NCBI GenBank assembly: GCA_029582265.1 | Contig: CM055830.1 | Location: forward strand, 30,917,172 to 30,981,171 | Direction: 5' to 3' | From: Zoroaster sp. YZ-2022 | Taxonomy: Eukaryota > Echinodermata > Asteroidea > Forcipulatida > Zoroasteridae | DNA: 64,000 nt | Position numbers and translations under genes: made by a program | In this document: piece after piece, positions 23,876-34,712 of the stretch | Position numbering within the stretch: the stretch's first letter is position 1 | How the letters are laid out: every line of letters begins with the position of its first letter | Notes under the pieces: model-generated | Database searches by the model: none | The model's input: only the letters and a program-made list of their open reading frames with translations | What the model was told of the DNA's origin: nothing

Positions 23876-24640
23876 TGCTGAGTGCAACAAGATCAGCAAG
23901 AACATAAGATATTTTGCTCTCTGCTCACTTCAACAAGATCCATTAGATTTTAATTTTTTTTGCTTTCTGTTGCATTCAGCAAGGTTAAGGAAACAAAAAA
24001 AACATCTAAGACATAAACTAAATTATTACTAAATGTCTATTGTCACAAATTTATTTGTAAAACCTTGCACAAATATATATATTTATTTGTATACCCTTGG
24101 ACCGATATGCCGACAACTGTTTAGAAACCCTGAAAGGTAGGGTCAATGTGATAACAGAAATTGAGCTTCTCATTTAAAAACACCTTATAAAGATACAACA
24201 ATAGTTATATCTGCCAAATTGCTTCTTTCTTTAAATAAAGAATTAGCTGTTGCAAACTGCTTACCAACCTAAAGGACCTATAGTATAAATGCAAAATAGT
24301 AGTTATTGGCCTTACATTTCAAATCTAGAAGGTTCTTTCTTAAAGGCATAAACAACAGTAAACAACCAACCTGTGAAAGTTTCAGCTCAATGCCGAGTCT
24401 AAGTCAAAATGGGAAAAGTATGGAAAAGAATTCACAATTTTTACAGGGAACACTTGAAACAAAAGAATAACATCTTGCAAGTTTTTTAAATGGGTGTTAC
24501 ATGTACATCAGACAAAAATGTTTTTTAAGGATGATTGGTACAATTTTACAATGTACCAACTTCGCTTCAAGTTAGCTTTCAAGTAATAATTTGGTAATTT
24601 AGTTATCAGTTAATTACCAATGTTGTTTTCCCTTTAACCC
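23876..24640. other. Gene-free interval
   Basis: AT-rich; no exon, RNA gene or inverted repeat supported. Confidence 0.4.
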
Positions 24641-25675
24641 TAACCCCCTAGCTATTTTGGCTAAGAACCTTCCTGAATCCACCAAAATCCAACACCATGC
24701 ACAAACACTACCAATTGTTGGACTAAAGCCCTAGTCACACATTCACGATTTTTGCCCCGAATTCCCACGAGTTGGAAAATCGGGGATATCCGTGTTATAT
24801 CCGTGGTGAGACCCTACTGGCAACGTGGTCATTTTTGAGTAATCATGAGTATTCTTGGAACATCTTGATAGCCTCCCGATAGTTTTGGACATGTTCAAAA
24901 CCATCGTGACTCACCCACGATTTTTTGAATTCTTGAGGCATTCTTACACCAGTCGTGAGGGGATCGTGAATAGCCGTATGGGCACCGTAGACAAGGTCGG
25001 GATACTCGGGGATATTCTTGGGGTAATCGTGCCACCTGGCAAGTACGGTTGTTTCAAGAACCACCAAGAACTACTTTGACAGCACTACGAGTTACGTATG
25101 ACTCCCCCACAGTTTGCAGTCTTGCGGACGTCGGGATAAACCGTAGCGCTGTCGTGAGAAGTTGTGCTGTAGTCGCAGTAATTCGTGACGCATTCGGGAT
25201 AAACCGTTACGCTGTCGAAAGAAGTCGTACTACACTCGTGTTAATTCGTTGGGCATTCGGGATAAATCGGCTTGGATAACGTAGTGCATTCTTAGCATTG
25301 ACTTACAGCAGTCATGAGTACTCGTGAGGGGATCACAAGTGAAGCCGATTCATGCTGATTTTTGCTAATAATCAGGAGCAACCGTGGCAGTATAGGATCG
25401 GCGCTATTCATGGGAATTCGGGGCAAAAATCATGAATGTGTGACTGGGGCTTTAGCTGGAATTGGGACACCCTGCCCCATGTAAAGTATCCCTGTCTGGG
25501 CTATACAGTACTGAGTCCATCAAAATCCAACACCATGCAGTAACACTACTACCCAACTGTTGGACTTAGCTGGAATTGGGACACCCTGCCCCATGTACAT
25601 GTAAAGTATCCCTGTCTGGGCTATACAGTACTGAGTCCATCAAAATCCAACACCATGCAGTAACACTACTACTAG
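24641..25675 (+). repeat. 114-bp repeat copies split by a foldback
   Basis: Family text runs from AGCTATTTTGGCTAAGAACC at 24650 to TTGTTGGAC at 24722. It resumes at TTAGCTGGAATTGGGACACC near 25452 and continues for about two units to 25673. The foldback element 24726-25452 sits exactly between GGAC and TTAGCTGG, which are contiguous in all other copies. Confidence 0.85.
24726..25452. mobile_element. Word-array foldback element, copy 2
   Basis: The termini AAGCCCTAGTCACACATTCA and TGAATGTGTGACTGGGGCTT are complementary, and pairing continues through TTTTTGCCCCGAATTCCC. The target duplication is TA, or a degraded TTA. The interior has no credible gene. It is filled with CGT/CGGG/TCGTG words and includes a 63-66 bp tandem pair, each starting CGGGATAAACCGT (about 25131 and 25197). 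It has the same AGTCACAC terminal core as copies 1 and 3. Confidence 0.8.
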
Positions 25676-26957
25676 GGGGGACAATGAAAAAATTTAAATT
25701 GCTTATAGGAAGTTATGTTGGAATTTTTCTTAAAGGGCTTGGTGAGTAGATTACAGAACACTTTTAATTTTAAAAATTGGTCAAGGCATTACCAAGTTAT
25801 GGTCCGATAAAGATTTCAGAATGTGCTGTTTCCCTAGACAACAAATGTCAAAAAAGCAACAATAAACAAACAATGTTTTTATACCATCTCATTTATTTTA
25901 TTTACACCTATCAAGCATCTCAATTCACCTTTTCTTGTATGTATGTTGCCTATATTTGTCATATCAGTGGGTTTTTTCCAGAGGATACATCACATTATGA
26001 AGATATACAGGTAGCTCAGTAAAAAAGCTTCAAAGTGTCAAAATGGGCCTTTTTAAAGCCGAAATCACAGTAAATTCTCAAAATTTGCATATTTTAAGTA
26101 CCTTTTCATAATGATTGTAGAGGATCTTGTGAATCATTTTGCATATTCTGAGTCTTTGTTACTCATATTTTAAGTATAAATGTGTTCCAAGCTGAGAACA
26201 TTAATGGTTGTTGTGTAAAACTGGCATAAATGTGGGCTTAAACACAAAATTTTCCTTTTTTTAGCTCTGGAGACTAAGTCTGCCTAATTAAATATGCAAA
26301 AATGTCATAAGTTAAGTTCTGTCAATCCTATTCCACTCAAATTTGTTCATTGAGTAAACATTTGAATACCAATATACTCAAAGTAAAAGAAAAACAATTA
26401 TAATAATTTCACAGGTAATTTAGGATAAAAAGCCTTGTTTTTCATTACTTTAATAAGCTAATTATATTCATAACGTTATAAATAATGAAAATAATTTATA
26501 AATCTTAACAATAATTTCAAATCTCCATTGTCCCAGTCCCACTTCATAGCAAATGCTGTGCATGATCCAGTCAAAAAGTATGAATTTTCACCGATTATTT
26601 TTTTATTTTTTTATTTTTTGTACATTTCTGTGTGAGGCCAGTGATATTTTTTTAAATCCTTCAAACTTAAAAAAAAAATCATATTTTTTAACTTTATCAT
26701 AACTCTTATATCCAAATTTAATAATCTGTAAAGTTGTTTTTGGGGGCAAAATGTATGGAAAAGTAAAAAATTGATTTGCAGTTTCCCCATTGATTTGTGC
26801 ACTGTGTTTTCTTCCCCATTGTTTATCCAAAAAAAGTGGCCTACTGCACATGCGCTGCACGATCGTATTGCAGATGCTATGCATGCAATCCTCACACCAC
26901 AAGTAGCCTACTGCACGGTATATAGTTCATGCTGCATGCACGCACCGAATCGGCATT
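25676..26957. other. Gene-free left flank of the Maverick-like element
   Basis: AT-rich; no exon or structured repeat supported. Short overlapping minus frames at 26603-26902 show no coding character. Confidence 0.45.
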
Positions 26958-26964
26958 TCTTTCA
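26958..26964 (+). other. Left target-site duplication
   Basis: TCTTTCA here and at 41797-41803. The outer T and A also fit the element termini, so the duplication is 5 bp (CTTTC) with perfect TIRs, or 6 bp with one base shared. Polintons make 6-bp duplications. Confidence 0.85.
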
Positions 26965-27134
26965 GTAGTATGGTAGAAAATGGGTCTAGGCCACTACCCC
27001 TCGGATGCACGAAGGGGAGCACGCGGAAGGCGTTTTAAAAATCATATTTAAATCGGTTGGCGTATTAAGACCCCATATATAAAATAAAAAAATGCTTGGT
27101 AAAAAACTCGGAAGACGTGTAAAGACGCCAAATT

Positions 27135-27156
27135 ATGCAAATGAGGTATGACGTCA
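27135..27156 (+). promoter_or_regulatory. Octamer and CRE-like sites in left TIR
   Basis: ATGCAAAT (27135-27142, the POU/Oct consensus) is followed seven bases on by TGACGTCA (27149-27156, the CREB/ATF palindrome). Both are unchanged in the right TIR at 41605-41626. They lie about 100 bp upstream of the first ATG. Function is inferred from consensus only. Confidence 0.5.
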
Positions 27157-27200
27157 TTGTTAAAAATGACGCTATAAAAATTTAAAAAAATTGTAAGTTA

Positions 27201-27215
27201 AAAAAAGTGGGATTT
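27201..27215 (+). promoter_or_regulatory. AAAAAAGTGGGATTT promoter-like box
   Basis: The same 15-mer precedes three gene starts at similar distance: the left-end gene (here), PolB (27643-27657) and the clamp gene (complement at about 41560-41575). An A/T tract and AATAAATGGAGAGAAAT with the ATG follow each time. A shared early promoter or leader is the simplest reading. Confidence 0.5.
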
Positions 27216-27257
27216 AAAATTTAAAATTAAAAAAAGAATTATCTCGAAGTGTAATAA

Positions 27258-27608
27258 ATGGAGAGAAATAATAAATATGAAATACAGAAAAACCAACTTA
27301 AAACCATCATTCCCTGCAGTTAGCTTTTAGTTGGTAAAACAGACAAGTGTTGCATCGCTAGCGCGTGTGGGGATAGATTTTGCGCGTCGCATCGCTGCCG
27401 TATTAAGAAAGGTATACGTATACCCGTTGCGTGTTTAGGATGCGAAAAAGGAACAAAAACTTTATCAGCTTATTGCACACGATGCGCAAGTAAATTTTTT
27501 AAAAAGGTAGTAACGAGTATTCGTTATAATCATTTAAAAGTTGTAGAAGGAATATTAAGACAAAAATATAATTTAGTGATGAAAGAGTTGTTAGAAAGAA
27601 ATTTTTAA
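27258..27608 (+). pseudogene. Small Cys-rich (zinc-ribbon-like) protein, in-frame stop
   Basis: Opens at the TIR ATG (27258) with residues MERNNKYEI, which are also the first nine of the clamp gene at the other end. A TAG at 27321-27323 interrupts it, but the same frame then stays open for 94 codons to a TAA at 27606. The downstream part is rich in Cys with CxxC pairs (ACLGC, CTRC) and basic residues, so metal binding is likely. The family is not recognised. The last codons share a 22-nt identity with the end of PolB (27572-27593 against 31560-31581). It may be a nucleic-acid-binding regulator, which is inference. The stop is a decay mutation or a read error. Confidence 0.55.
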
Positions 27609-27743
27609 AAACTCTAATTTAGTGATGAAAAAAAACATACTTAAAAAAGTGGGATTTTGTTTTAAAAATATAAGTAAAAAATCATACTTTAAAAAGTGAC
27701 ATTTAAAATTTAAAATAAAAAAAATAATATTGTTTAATAATAA

Positions 27744-30700
27744 ATGGAGAGAAATGAAAGAAGAAAATATTTATCAAAATGGACATTGCCAGAATTGAAA
27801 GAGTTTTTACGAGAACATGAGTTGTTTGTTAATCCAAGAAGTAGGGTTAGAAATAATAAACGTTTTTATTATTTAGCGGTAAAAGATTATATAAAACGGC
27901 ATAAACCAAGACCATTATTTAAATTAAGTTTAGCTGAATTGAGAGATCGTATAGATGCTGAAAATATTTCGCTGCCAGAACGCGGTGCGGGTAGAAGAAA
28001 CAAGTTGTTAAAAAAAGATTATGTAGCTGCTATTAAAAGGTTTTTAGGTCAAGAAGAAGAATTGAGATTTAAACGTCCGAGGGAGGGTGGAAGATATTTA
28101 CGCGAACAAAGAATGGTTGTGCCGCTAAATCATAGTAAAGAAAAAGATTTACTATTATTTTGGGCGGCGGTAAAACCAAAGATAAGAGCCAAGTTGGCTT
28201 TAGACTTGCAAGAATTTACATCGTACAAGTTTATGATATATATACGTATTAAATTACTAAAAGAAAATATAGAAGGTACAACTGATTCTGTAGAACCAAC
28301 ATTTTCTAATAATAGACAAATTGTATTATTTAATTTAGATAACATTGAAAATATATTTAATACCGTTTTTTCACAAATTCAAGCTTCTTTAGAAAAATGG
28401 ACGTCTAGCGGTTCTGGATGGGAGGTAGATCGTATCGTAGAAATTAATATCACTACCGCGAGATATCGGCCGTTAATAGGCGGTTCTTATATTGAGCTAT
28501 GTGATTATATAAAAAATAAAAAAGCATGCATTAACGTAAAAAACAACGATGATAATTGTTTACGATGGGCGCTGCGTTGTTTTACAAAACATTTGAAAAA
28601 AATCGAAAGAATTAAATATCTTAATTGAAAAAGTAAAAATAAAACATTCAGAAAGACCCTCTTCATGTTTGACGGAAGATGGTTTAATTTTTAATGGTAT
28701 TAACACTCCAACCCCAATCAATCAAATTAAGCGAGTAGAGAAACAAAATGATTTAGCGATAAACGTTTTTGGCTGTGAAAACAATACAGTACTAGTTTAT
28801 CAACTCAGCGATCAACTAAAAACTATAGATCGTATTAATTTATTATTAATACACAAAGAAGAAAAAGGAGGAACTAGATCTCACTACGTTTGGATTAAAG
28901 ATATAAATAAATTACTTTACGATCAAACTAAAAGCGGCAGCCGTAAACATTTTTGTTTGAGATGTTTACAAAAAATTTTAACAGAAACGAATCACAAAAA
29001 TCACGAAGAAATGTGTAAGGGAATAAACGACAGACCAACAAAGATCGTGATGCCGGAAAAAGGTAAAAACGATACGTTAAAGTTTATAAATTTTATGAAA
29101 AAGATGCAAGTTCCATTTGTTATATACGCAGACTTTGAATGTATTATTAAAAAGATTAACGATGTAAATGATACTAATACTACAAAACTACAAGAACACA
29201 TCGTTTGTGGTTATTCATACATAGTCGTTTGTTGCAACGGTAAAACTAGTTATCCAGTCGTTTACAGAGGAGAAGATGCGGCTAAACATTTTTTAACTGA
29301 ATTAGAAAAAGAAGAATTACAAAATATTAACGAGACATTTAAAAACCCGATTAAAATAATAATGACTAAAGAAGATGAATTAAATTTTAAAAACGCTAAA
29401 CAGTGTTGGATATGTGAAAAAGAATTTTTTTAAAGAATGTGACTTTGAATGTATTAAAAAAGTATGCGATCATTGCCACATTACCGGTAAATATCGAGGC
29501 GCTGCTCACAATTGTTGCAATTTAAAACTAAGTTTAAAACCAGAGAAAACTTTTATTCCGGTTATATTTCATAATTTGCGAGGCTACGACTCTCATCTTA
29601 TTATGCAGGCTGCGAGTCAAACAACGGGAAATCTAACGTGTATTGCAAACAATATCGAAAAATATATTTCTTTTTCAATCGGTCAACTACGATTTATAGA
29701 CAGCGCTCAATTTTTATTAGCTTCGTTGGACAAACTCGTAAAATCCAATGTTTCTTTTCCGATTACTAGCAAGTTTGAATCCAATTTAGAAAAATTTAAT
29801 CTTTTAAAAAGCAAGGGTATTCATTGTTACGAGTATATGGATAGTTTTGAAAGATTTAAAGAAATGCGCCTTCCTCCGATAGAATCTTTTTATAGTAGTT
29901 TAAACAATGAGCATATTACTGAAGAAGAATACTCGCATGCTAAAAACGTTTATAAAACATTTAATTGTAAAAATTTAGGCGATTATCACGATTTGTACGT
30001 GCGTACAGATACGTTGTTATTAGCGGATGTATTTGAAAATTTTCGTACTACTTGTATAAAACAATATGATTTAGATCCAGCTAATTGTTATACTAGTCCT
30101 GGATTAAGTTGGGATGCTTTATTAAAACACTCGAGACAAACTTTAGATTTGTTTACAGATATTGATATGCATTTATTTATAGAAAAAGGTACACGAGGAG
30201 GAACGTGCATGGCAAGTAAACGACACGCGAAAGCAAACAATAAATATTTAGCAGATTACGATTCATCTAAACCATCGAGTTACATTTTGTATTTAGACGC
30301 AAATAATTTATATGGATACGCGATGAGTCAACCTTTACCAACGGGTAATTTTAAATGGATGACTAGAAAACAAATTGATGTACTCGCGAAAGAAGGACTA
30401 AAAAGTAATAAAGGCTATATTTTAGAAGTTGATCTAGAATATCCAAAAGAATTACATGATTCTCACAGCGCATTTCCACTTGCGCCAGAGTCGTTAGTAG
30501 TACCGAAAGAATACATGTCAGAATATCAGCACAAGTTATTAAAAGGCAAACCAGCACCAAACGCTGTAAAATTAGTACCAAATTTAAACGATAAAACAAA
30601 TTATGTACTTCATTATCGTAATTTAGAATTATATCGGCAACTCGGTATGAAATTAACAAAAATTCATAAAGTTTTAGAGTTTGATGAATCATGTTGGATG

Positions 30701-31602
30701 AAATCATACATTGATAAAAACACCCAACTTAGAAAAGACGCGACAAGTGATTTTGAAAAAGATTTATACAAACTCATGAATAATTCGGTTTTTGGCAAAA
30801 CGATGGAGAATGTACGAAAACGCGTTAATGTGAATTTAAAACGAACAAACGAAGAAAAAGCGGAAAATCAAATTCGTAAACTTACAGCAAGACCAAATTT
30901 TGCCGAGGCGAGAATTTTTGATAATGATTTAGTAGCGATTCACATGCACAAAACAAAACTTTTACTTAACCGCCCAGTTTACGTAGGAATGGCTATTTTA
31001 GAATTATCAAAACATTTAATGTACGATTTTTATTACAATTGTTTAAAGAAAAAATATGGCAATAAATGTGAGCTACTGTATACGGATACTGATAGTTTGT
31101 TACTTGAGATTCAAACTGAAGATGTATACAAAGATTTATTTAAAGACAAAGATTTATACGATTTTAGTAATTATAACAAAGATCATTTTCTATTTTCTGA
31201 AGAAAATAAAAAAGTGATTGGTAAAATGAAAGACGAGACTGCAGGGACTTTAATCTCAGAAATTGTATGTTTAAGACCAAAAATGTATTCAATACTTTAT
31301 CAAATAAAAAAGAAATAAGAAAAGCTAAAGGTGTTAAAAAAACAGTTAATGAAAAAAATATTAAACACAACCGATATAAACAAGTTTTATCTCAAAGTAG
31401 TACGCTTCATCATTCTATGAATTTTATTAGACATGAAAATCATAGATTATATTCAACTCGAGTAAATAAAATATCACTATCTGCTTTAGACACAAAAAGA
31501 TATATTTTAGAAAATGGAATATATACTTTAGCTTACGGTGATTATAAAATTAAAATGATTTTAGTGATGAAAGAGTTGTTAAAAACAACCAAACGTTTAT
31601 AA
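27744..31602 (+). pseudogene. polB: Protein-primed family B DNA polymerase, three frameshifts
   Basis: Replicates linear element DNA from a terminal protein. It lies in four pieces. 27744-28628 is an N-terminal region with SAP-like basic helices (TLPELKEFLREHEL) and an OTU-like NNDDNCLRWAL stretch. Frame two runs from about 28597 to 29433, with a CxxC zinc motif and exonuclease motif I (YADFEC). 29414-31318 has an HNH-like [19 protein letters not shown], Exo II ([10 protein letters not shown]), Exo III ([11 protein letters not shown]), Pol A (DANNLYG), Pol B (NNSVFGKTM) and Pol C (YTDTDS). The C-terminus is 31267-31602. Breaks fall at an A7 run (28596-28602), a T7 run (29425-29431) and near 31285-31300. 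All catalytic motifs survive. The start context AATAAATGGAGAGAAAT copies the TIR gene starts. The total of about 1,280 residues suits this polymerase class. Confidence 0.9.
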
Positions 31603-33411
31603 TTTTTTAATCGGGGGATTTTCTGTATCTCTAGGAATAATTTGTAATTCTTCTCTTAAGCCTCAGTCACACATTCAGGATTTTTACTGCCGTCCTTGAT
31701 AGGACCATTCCCGATTAAAATTTGTCAAAAGTCTGATCAAGATCCTGTTATTCGTGGCGGGAAATTCACAAATTTGTAAAAACATTTATTTAATCACGAC
31801 AACAATCAGATATTGTTCAGGAAGCGTCCCGATTCAGCCGTTTCCAGCCGAATTCGTCCCGATTCTCCCGTTCTCAATCCGAATCTGATCCGATTTGTAT
31901 CTTCAGCATGGTAAAAAACGACCGAATCTGTCCCGACAGCGTCCGATTCTCCGAATGCGATCCGACAGAGATCAGACAGTGACCGGACAGTGAACCGACG
32001 CTGACGGAAGACATCCGTTAGAAAACCGTTAGTCACGTGATAGTCCGGTCCTAAAAGAATCGTGTAACGGCGGATTCTCACTCCAAATCATGCCCGTTCA
32101 TCACGACAGCGTCCCGATCCACAGGACACCGTCCAGACACCGTCCAGACAACACAGGACATTGTTACGATTTTGATCCGATACAGCAGAATCTGTCACGA
32201 CATAGTCACGATTGTAATCCGACTAGACAAAATCGGCTGAGTTTCCCGAATGTTACGGGACGCACCTACTGTCGGGAGTGCTTGGCCGACCTCTCTGGAC
32301 CTTTCCCGATCCGTAAGACTCTGTTACGAACGTATACGACTGCATTCAGACAATGATAGGACATTCCAGATCATTGAGGATAGTAATCCGACTTTTTCAC
32401 TTTTCGTGTCATAGCGCTGTCTGATCTCAAACGGGAGCCATAATCGGCACTGTGTGAACGCCGCATTACAAAACTACGAGCAGGACCCGCATCTAAATAA
32501 TACAAGATGGGCTGATTAGCAGCTTTCATCGTTTTAGATATTCTATAAATTTTTATACTCCATATAGGATCAGTCGCGCGACGTCTCGTATCTTTTTCAG
32601 CTTCACCGGGTGCGTATAAATATCTAACTAAACTATTGTTTGGGATTCTTTTTTCCGTCTTGGTAATTTTAAGAGCCGGTGAGGCTGGATTTTGTTCTAC
32701 AACACTCGATTTAATCGCGTCTTTTGGTTTTAAATTTATAAGACGTGTTGTTTCATTATTTAATGCTTTTACAACCGCTGGTAATCTTTTTACCCATACT
32801 CTAGATCTCTTTTCTGTTGCTATTTCTTGCGCGTATTGATGAGAAAATAATCTTTCAGCTAAAGTTCTATTAAATCGCTCTACTATACCTTGTGCTCTAT
32901 GATTACCAGCCTCACTTCTTTGGATTTTTACATTATGTTTACTCATTAATACATTAACGCTACTCATAAATTCTTTTCCTGGATCTACTTGCAGAATTTT
33001 AGGCCAATTCAACACGCTACGTTTATAAATTTTCTGAAAAGCATTACCAACTTGAATAGCTGTTTTATCGGTTAACGGTTCCGCTTCTTTATATCTACTA
33101 GCTTCATCTACAACAGTTAATGCGTACTTGTACGTCTTTTTAGCTATTGTATCGTGCGGAAGAAATAATAAATCTGCTTGATGAACTTGATTTGGTGCTT
33201 GTAACGTACTATTTGAACTAGTAGGTCTTGGAATATATTTAGGATAGGGTAAATAAATTTGCCATAGCGCTTGCTTTTTAATCCATTGTTTAACTACTTT
33301 TTTATTTACTTTAGTTTCTTGAGCTAATTTATTAATTGCATCTAAACCTTTGTAATATCCTTTCGGACTATAATATGCATTTTGTAGCTTAAGTTTTACT
33401 CGTTTATCCAT
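31597..33411 (-). pseudogene. int: Retroviral-type DDE integrase, 3' end interrupted
   Basis: Inserts element DNA into chromosomes. The open frame 33411-32371 gives 346 residues. An N-terminal helix-turn-helix-like region (VNKKVVKQWIKKQALW) is followed by the rve catalytic core with D80 (HQADLLFLP), D143 (QVDPGKEF) and E178 (AQGIVERFNRTL). D and E are 35 positions apart, as expected for this fold. No HHCC zinc domain is visible. The last 39 residues or so are read from foldback copy 3. Beyond that insertion the original frame continues for about 19 codons to a TAA at 31597-31599, which overlaps the PolB stop region. The catalytic core is intact. Convergent with PolB. Confidence 0.88.
31659..32465. 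mobile_element. Word-array foldback element, copy 3, inside integrase
   Basis: The left end AGCCTCAGTCACACATTCAG and right end GTGTGAACGCCGCA are degenerate complements. TTA flanks both sides (31656-31658 and 32466-32468). The interior consists of 10-11 base words such as CCCGATTCT, ATCCGAATCT and GATCCGATTT, and has no gene. Insert plus duplication is 810 bp, a multiple of three, so the integrase frame reads through into it. This copy must be younger than the Maverick-like insertion or travelled with it. Confidence 0.8.
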
Positions 33412-33432
33412 TTAACATTTATAAATATTTAT

Positions 33433-33672
33433 TTATTCAGGATTTTTAGGCATAAGAGATGATGGTAAAATGCCTTGTTTAACTAGCCACATTTGCGTCA
33501 TTGAAGATAATCCGAGCGCTACGGTTAATTTTAATCCATCTTTTATATCTAATCTATTTAAATTAGCTGGTTCTATGCTCGCTGCTTTTTTACCTAGCAT
33601 ACTGTATAAAACAGTAAAAAGTGTTACAACAACGCTGTGATAAGCTGTATCTGCGATTGTTTTCTTATCCAT
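33433..33672 (-). CDS. Small two-helix membrane protein
   Basis: 79 residues directly upstream of integrase (21-bp gap, same strand), starting MDKKTIADTAYH. Two hydrophobic segments are evident, at about residues 12-25 (SVVVTLFTVLYSML) and 45-65 (LKLTVALGLSSMTQMWLV). The tail is Pro-containing. No known family was recognised. It could be a virion membrane protein or a holin-like or viroporin-like product, but there is no direct evidence for either. Intact. Confidence 0.55.
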   Translation of the reverse strand: MDKKTIADTAYHSVVVTLFTVLYSMLGKKAASIEPANLNRLDIKDGLKLTVALGLSSMTQMWLVKQGILPSSLMPKNPE

Positions 33673-33716
33673 CTTGTTTTATACTTGTTGTTATAATATT
33701 TTTTTTTTTTTTTAAT

Positions 33717-34709
33717 TATTCCATTTCAATAACTACGTATTCTTTTCGAATTAACTTGCGGTGGTGGCTGCGACTCTACCAAAGCTGTAGGTTCAACAGT
33801 CTTACTAGCTGAGTTGTCAATAACTTTTAAAGATTCTGGCTTTGACCTAAGCAAAAACAATATTATGTTAAGCCGATAGCAATATAAAAATAATAGTTGT
33901 TGTTATCGTTTGTTTCACTCGTTGTTGTTGTTGTTTTAAAAACTGTCGTTTTAACATTTGCTGGTTCAGAAAGTGGCTTGCTTCGCTGTTTTTTAGTGAG
34001 AGCAAGTCTTTTACCAGCCGCGACTCTGTTTGGGTTTTTTTCTTTTTTAATCGGTGTTTTCGTTACTGTTAGTAACGGTTGATTGGTTTGACTCACAGAC
34101 TGTGTCGCTTGCGGTAGTGCGCTCGATGTATTCTCTTGGTTGTTGTTTGTTTCCATCGCTTTTATTATCTAAACAAGATTCTTCTTTTCTTTTTAAATGG
34201 TTAGCTGTAATTAAAACTAAAGAGAATGGGCCTAACATAGGCCCATACTTATAATATAAATCACACGCTACTACTGAAAGCATTTCGGAAACAAATGGAT
34301 CTTTTTCTAAATCTGAAATTAATTTACCTTCATTATCAATTTGAAATTTATAACCGTATAAATCAATACTATCTAAGCTTGTTGCTAATAATTTAGCGTA
34401 AAATGTTATAAACGTGCCACCTAAAGACTGTATTATATCACGACCTAATTTAGCTTCGTATTGCATGCACAGTACGTTTTGCTCTTCTGTAGATAAAGTT
34501 TCAATATCACTAACGCTATACTCTTTTTTTAAATATTTTTTTGAATCTCCTCCTACTACAGCTTTTAAGAGTTTTTCTTTATTTAATTTTTGTTTTAACG
34601 CAACATCATTCGTTTCACCGACGCAGTCTGCGAGTAATGGTGAGCTTAACATTTGTGGTTTTTCATTCAAAATTTTAGAAACTTGTTCCATTTCATCAAC
34701 TTGTTCCAT
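33717..34709 (-). pseudogene. Unknown virion-like protein, two probable frameshifts
   Basis: Three frames appear to be pieces of one gene. 34709-34047 (220 residues) starts MEQVDEMEQV and is helical and acidic with a GPFSLVLITANHLKRK stretch. 34156-33863 overlaps it by 110 bp and is Gln/Thr-rich, then basic (RVAAGKRLALTKKQRSKP). It enters a hydrophobic run (YYFYIAIGL) that is cut by a stop, but the neighbouring frame continues the membrane segment and a Pro/Ser-rich tail to about 33726. Alternatively, the first two are separate overlapping genes. Neither part has a recognised domain. A C-terminally anchored membrane protein is the best description. Confidence 0.45.
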
Positions 34710-34712
34710 TTA

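Larger units (their letters stand above)
26964..27285 (+). repeat. Left terminal inverted repeat
   Basis: Matches the complement of 41490-41797 from AGTAGTATGGTAGAAAATGG to ATAAATATGAAATAC. Differences are about five substitutions, one roughly 14-bp indel near 27168 and a length change in an A-rich run. The inner end contains an ATG at 27258 followed by codons of a Cys-rich gene, so the TIR is also a promoter and gene start. Confidence 0.95.

Noticed and set aside
24843..25279. Several 74-76 codon frames on both strands
   Set aside because: They fall within foldback copy 2, where the repeated words lack stops by composition.
28593..28602. Programmed ribosomal frameshift in PolB at the A7 run
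   Set aside because: The phase of the A run does not fit a standard minus-one slippery heptamer, and the needed shift is plus one; an indel is simpler.
31806..32356. 91- and 88-codon frames between PolB and integrase
   Set aside because: They are inside foldback copy 3; the Arg/Asp-rich translation simply reflects the CCGAT/ATCGG words.
32371..32486. C-terminal end of the integrase frame as a novel domain
   Set aside because: About 39 codons are translated from the inserted foldback element, not integrase sequence.
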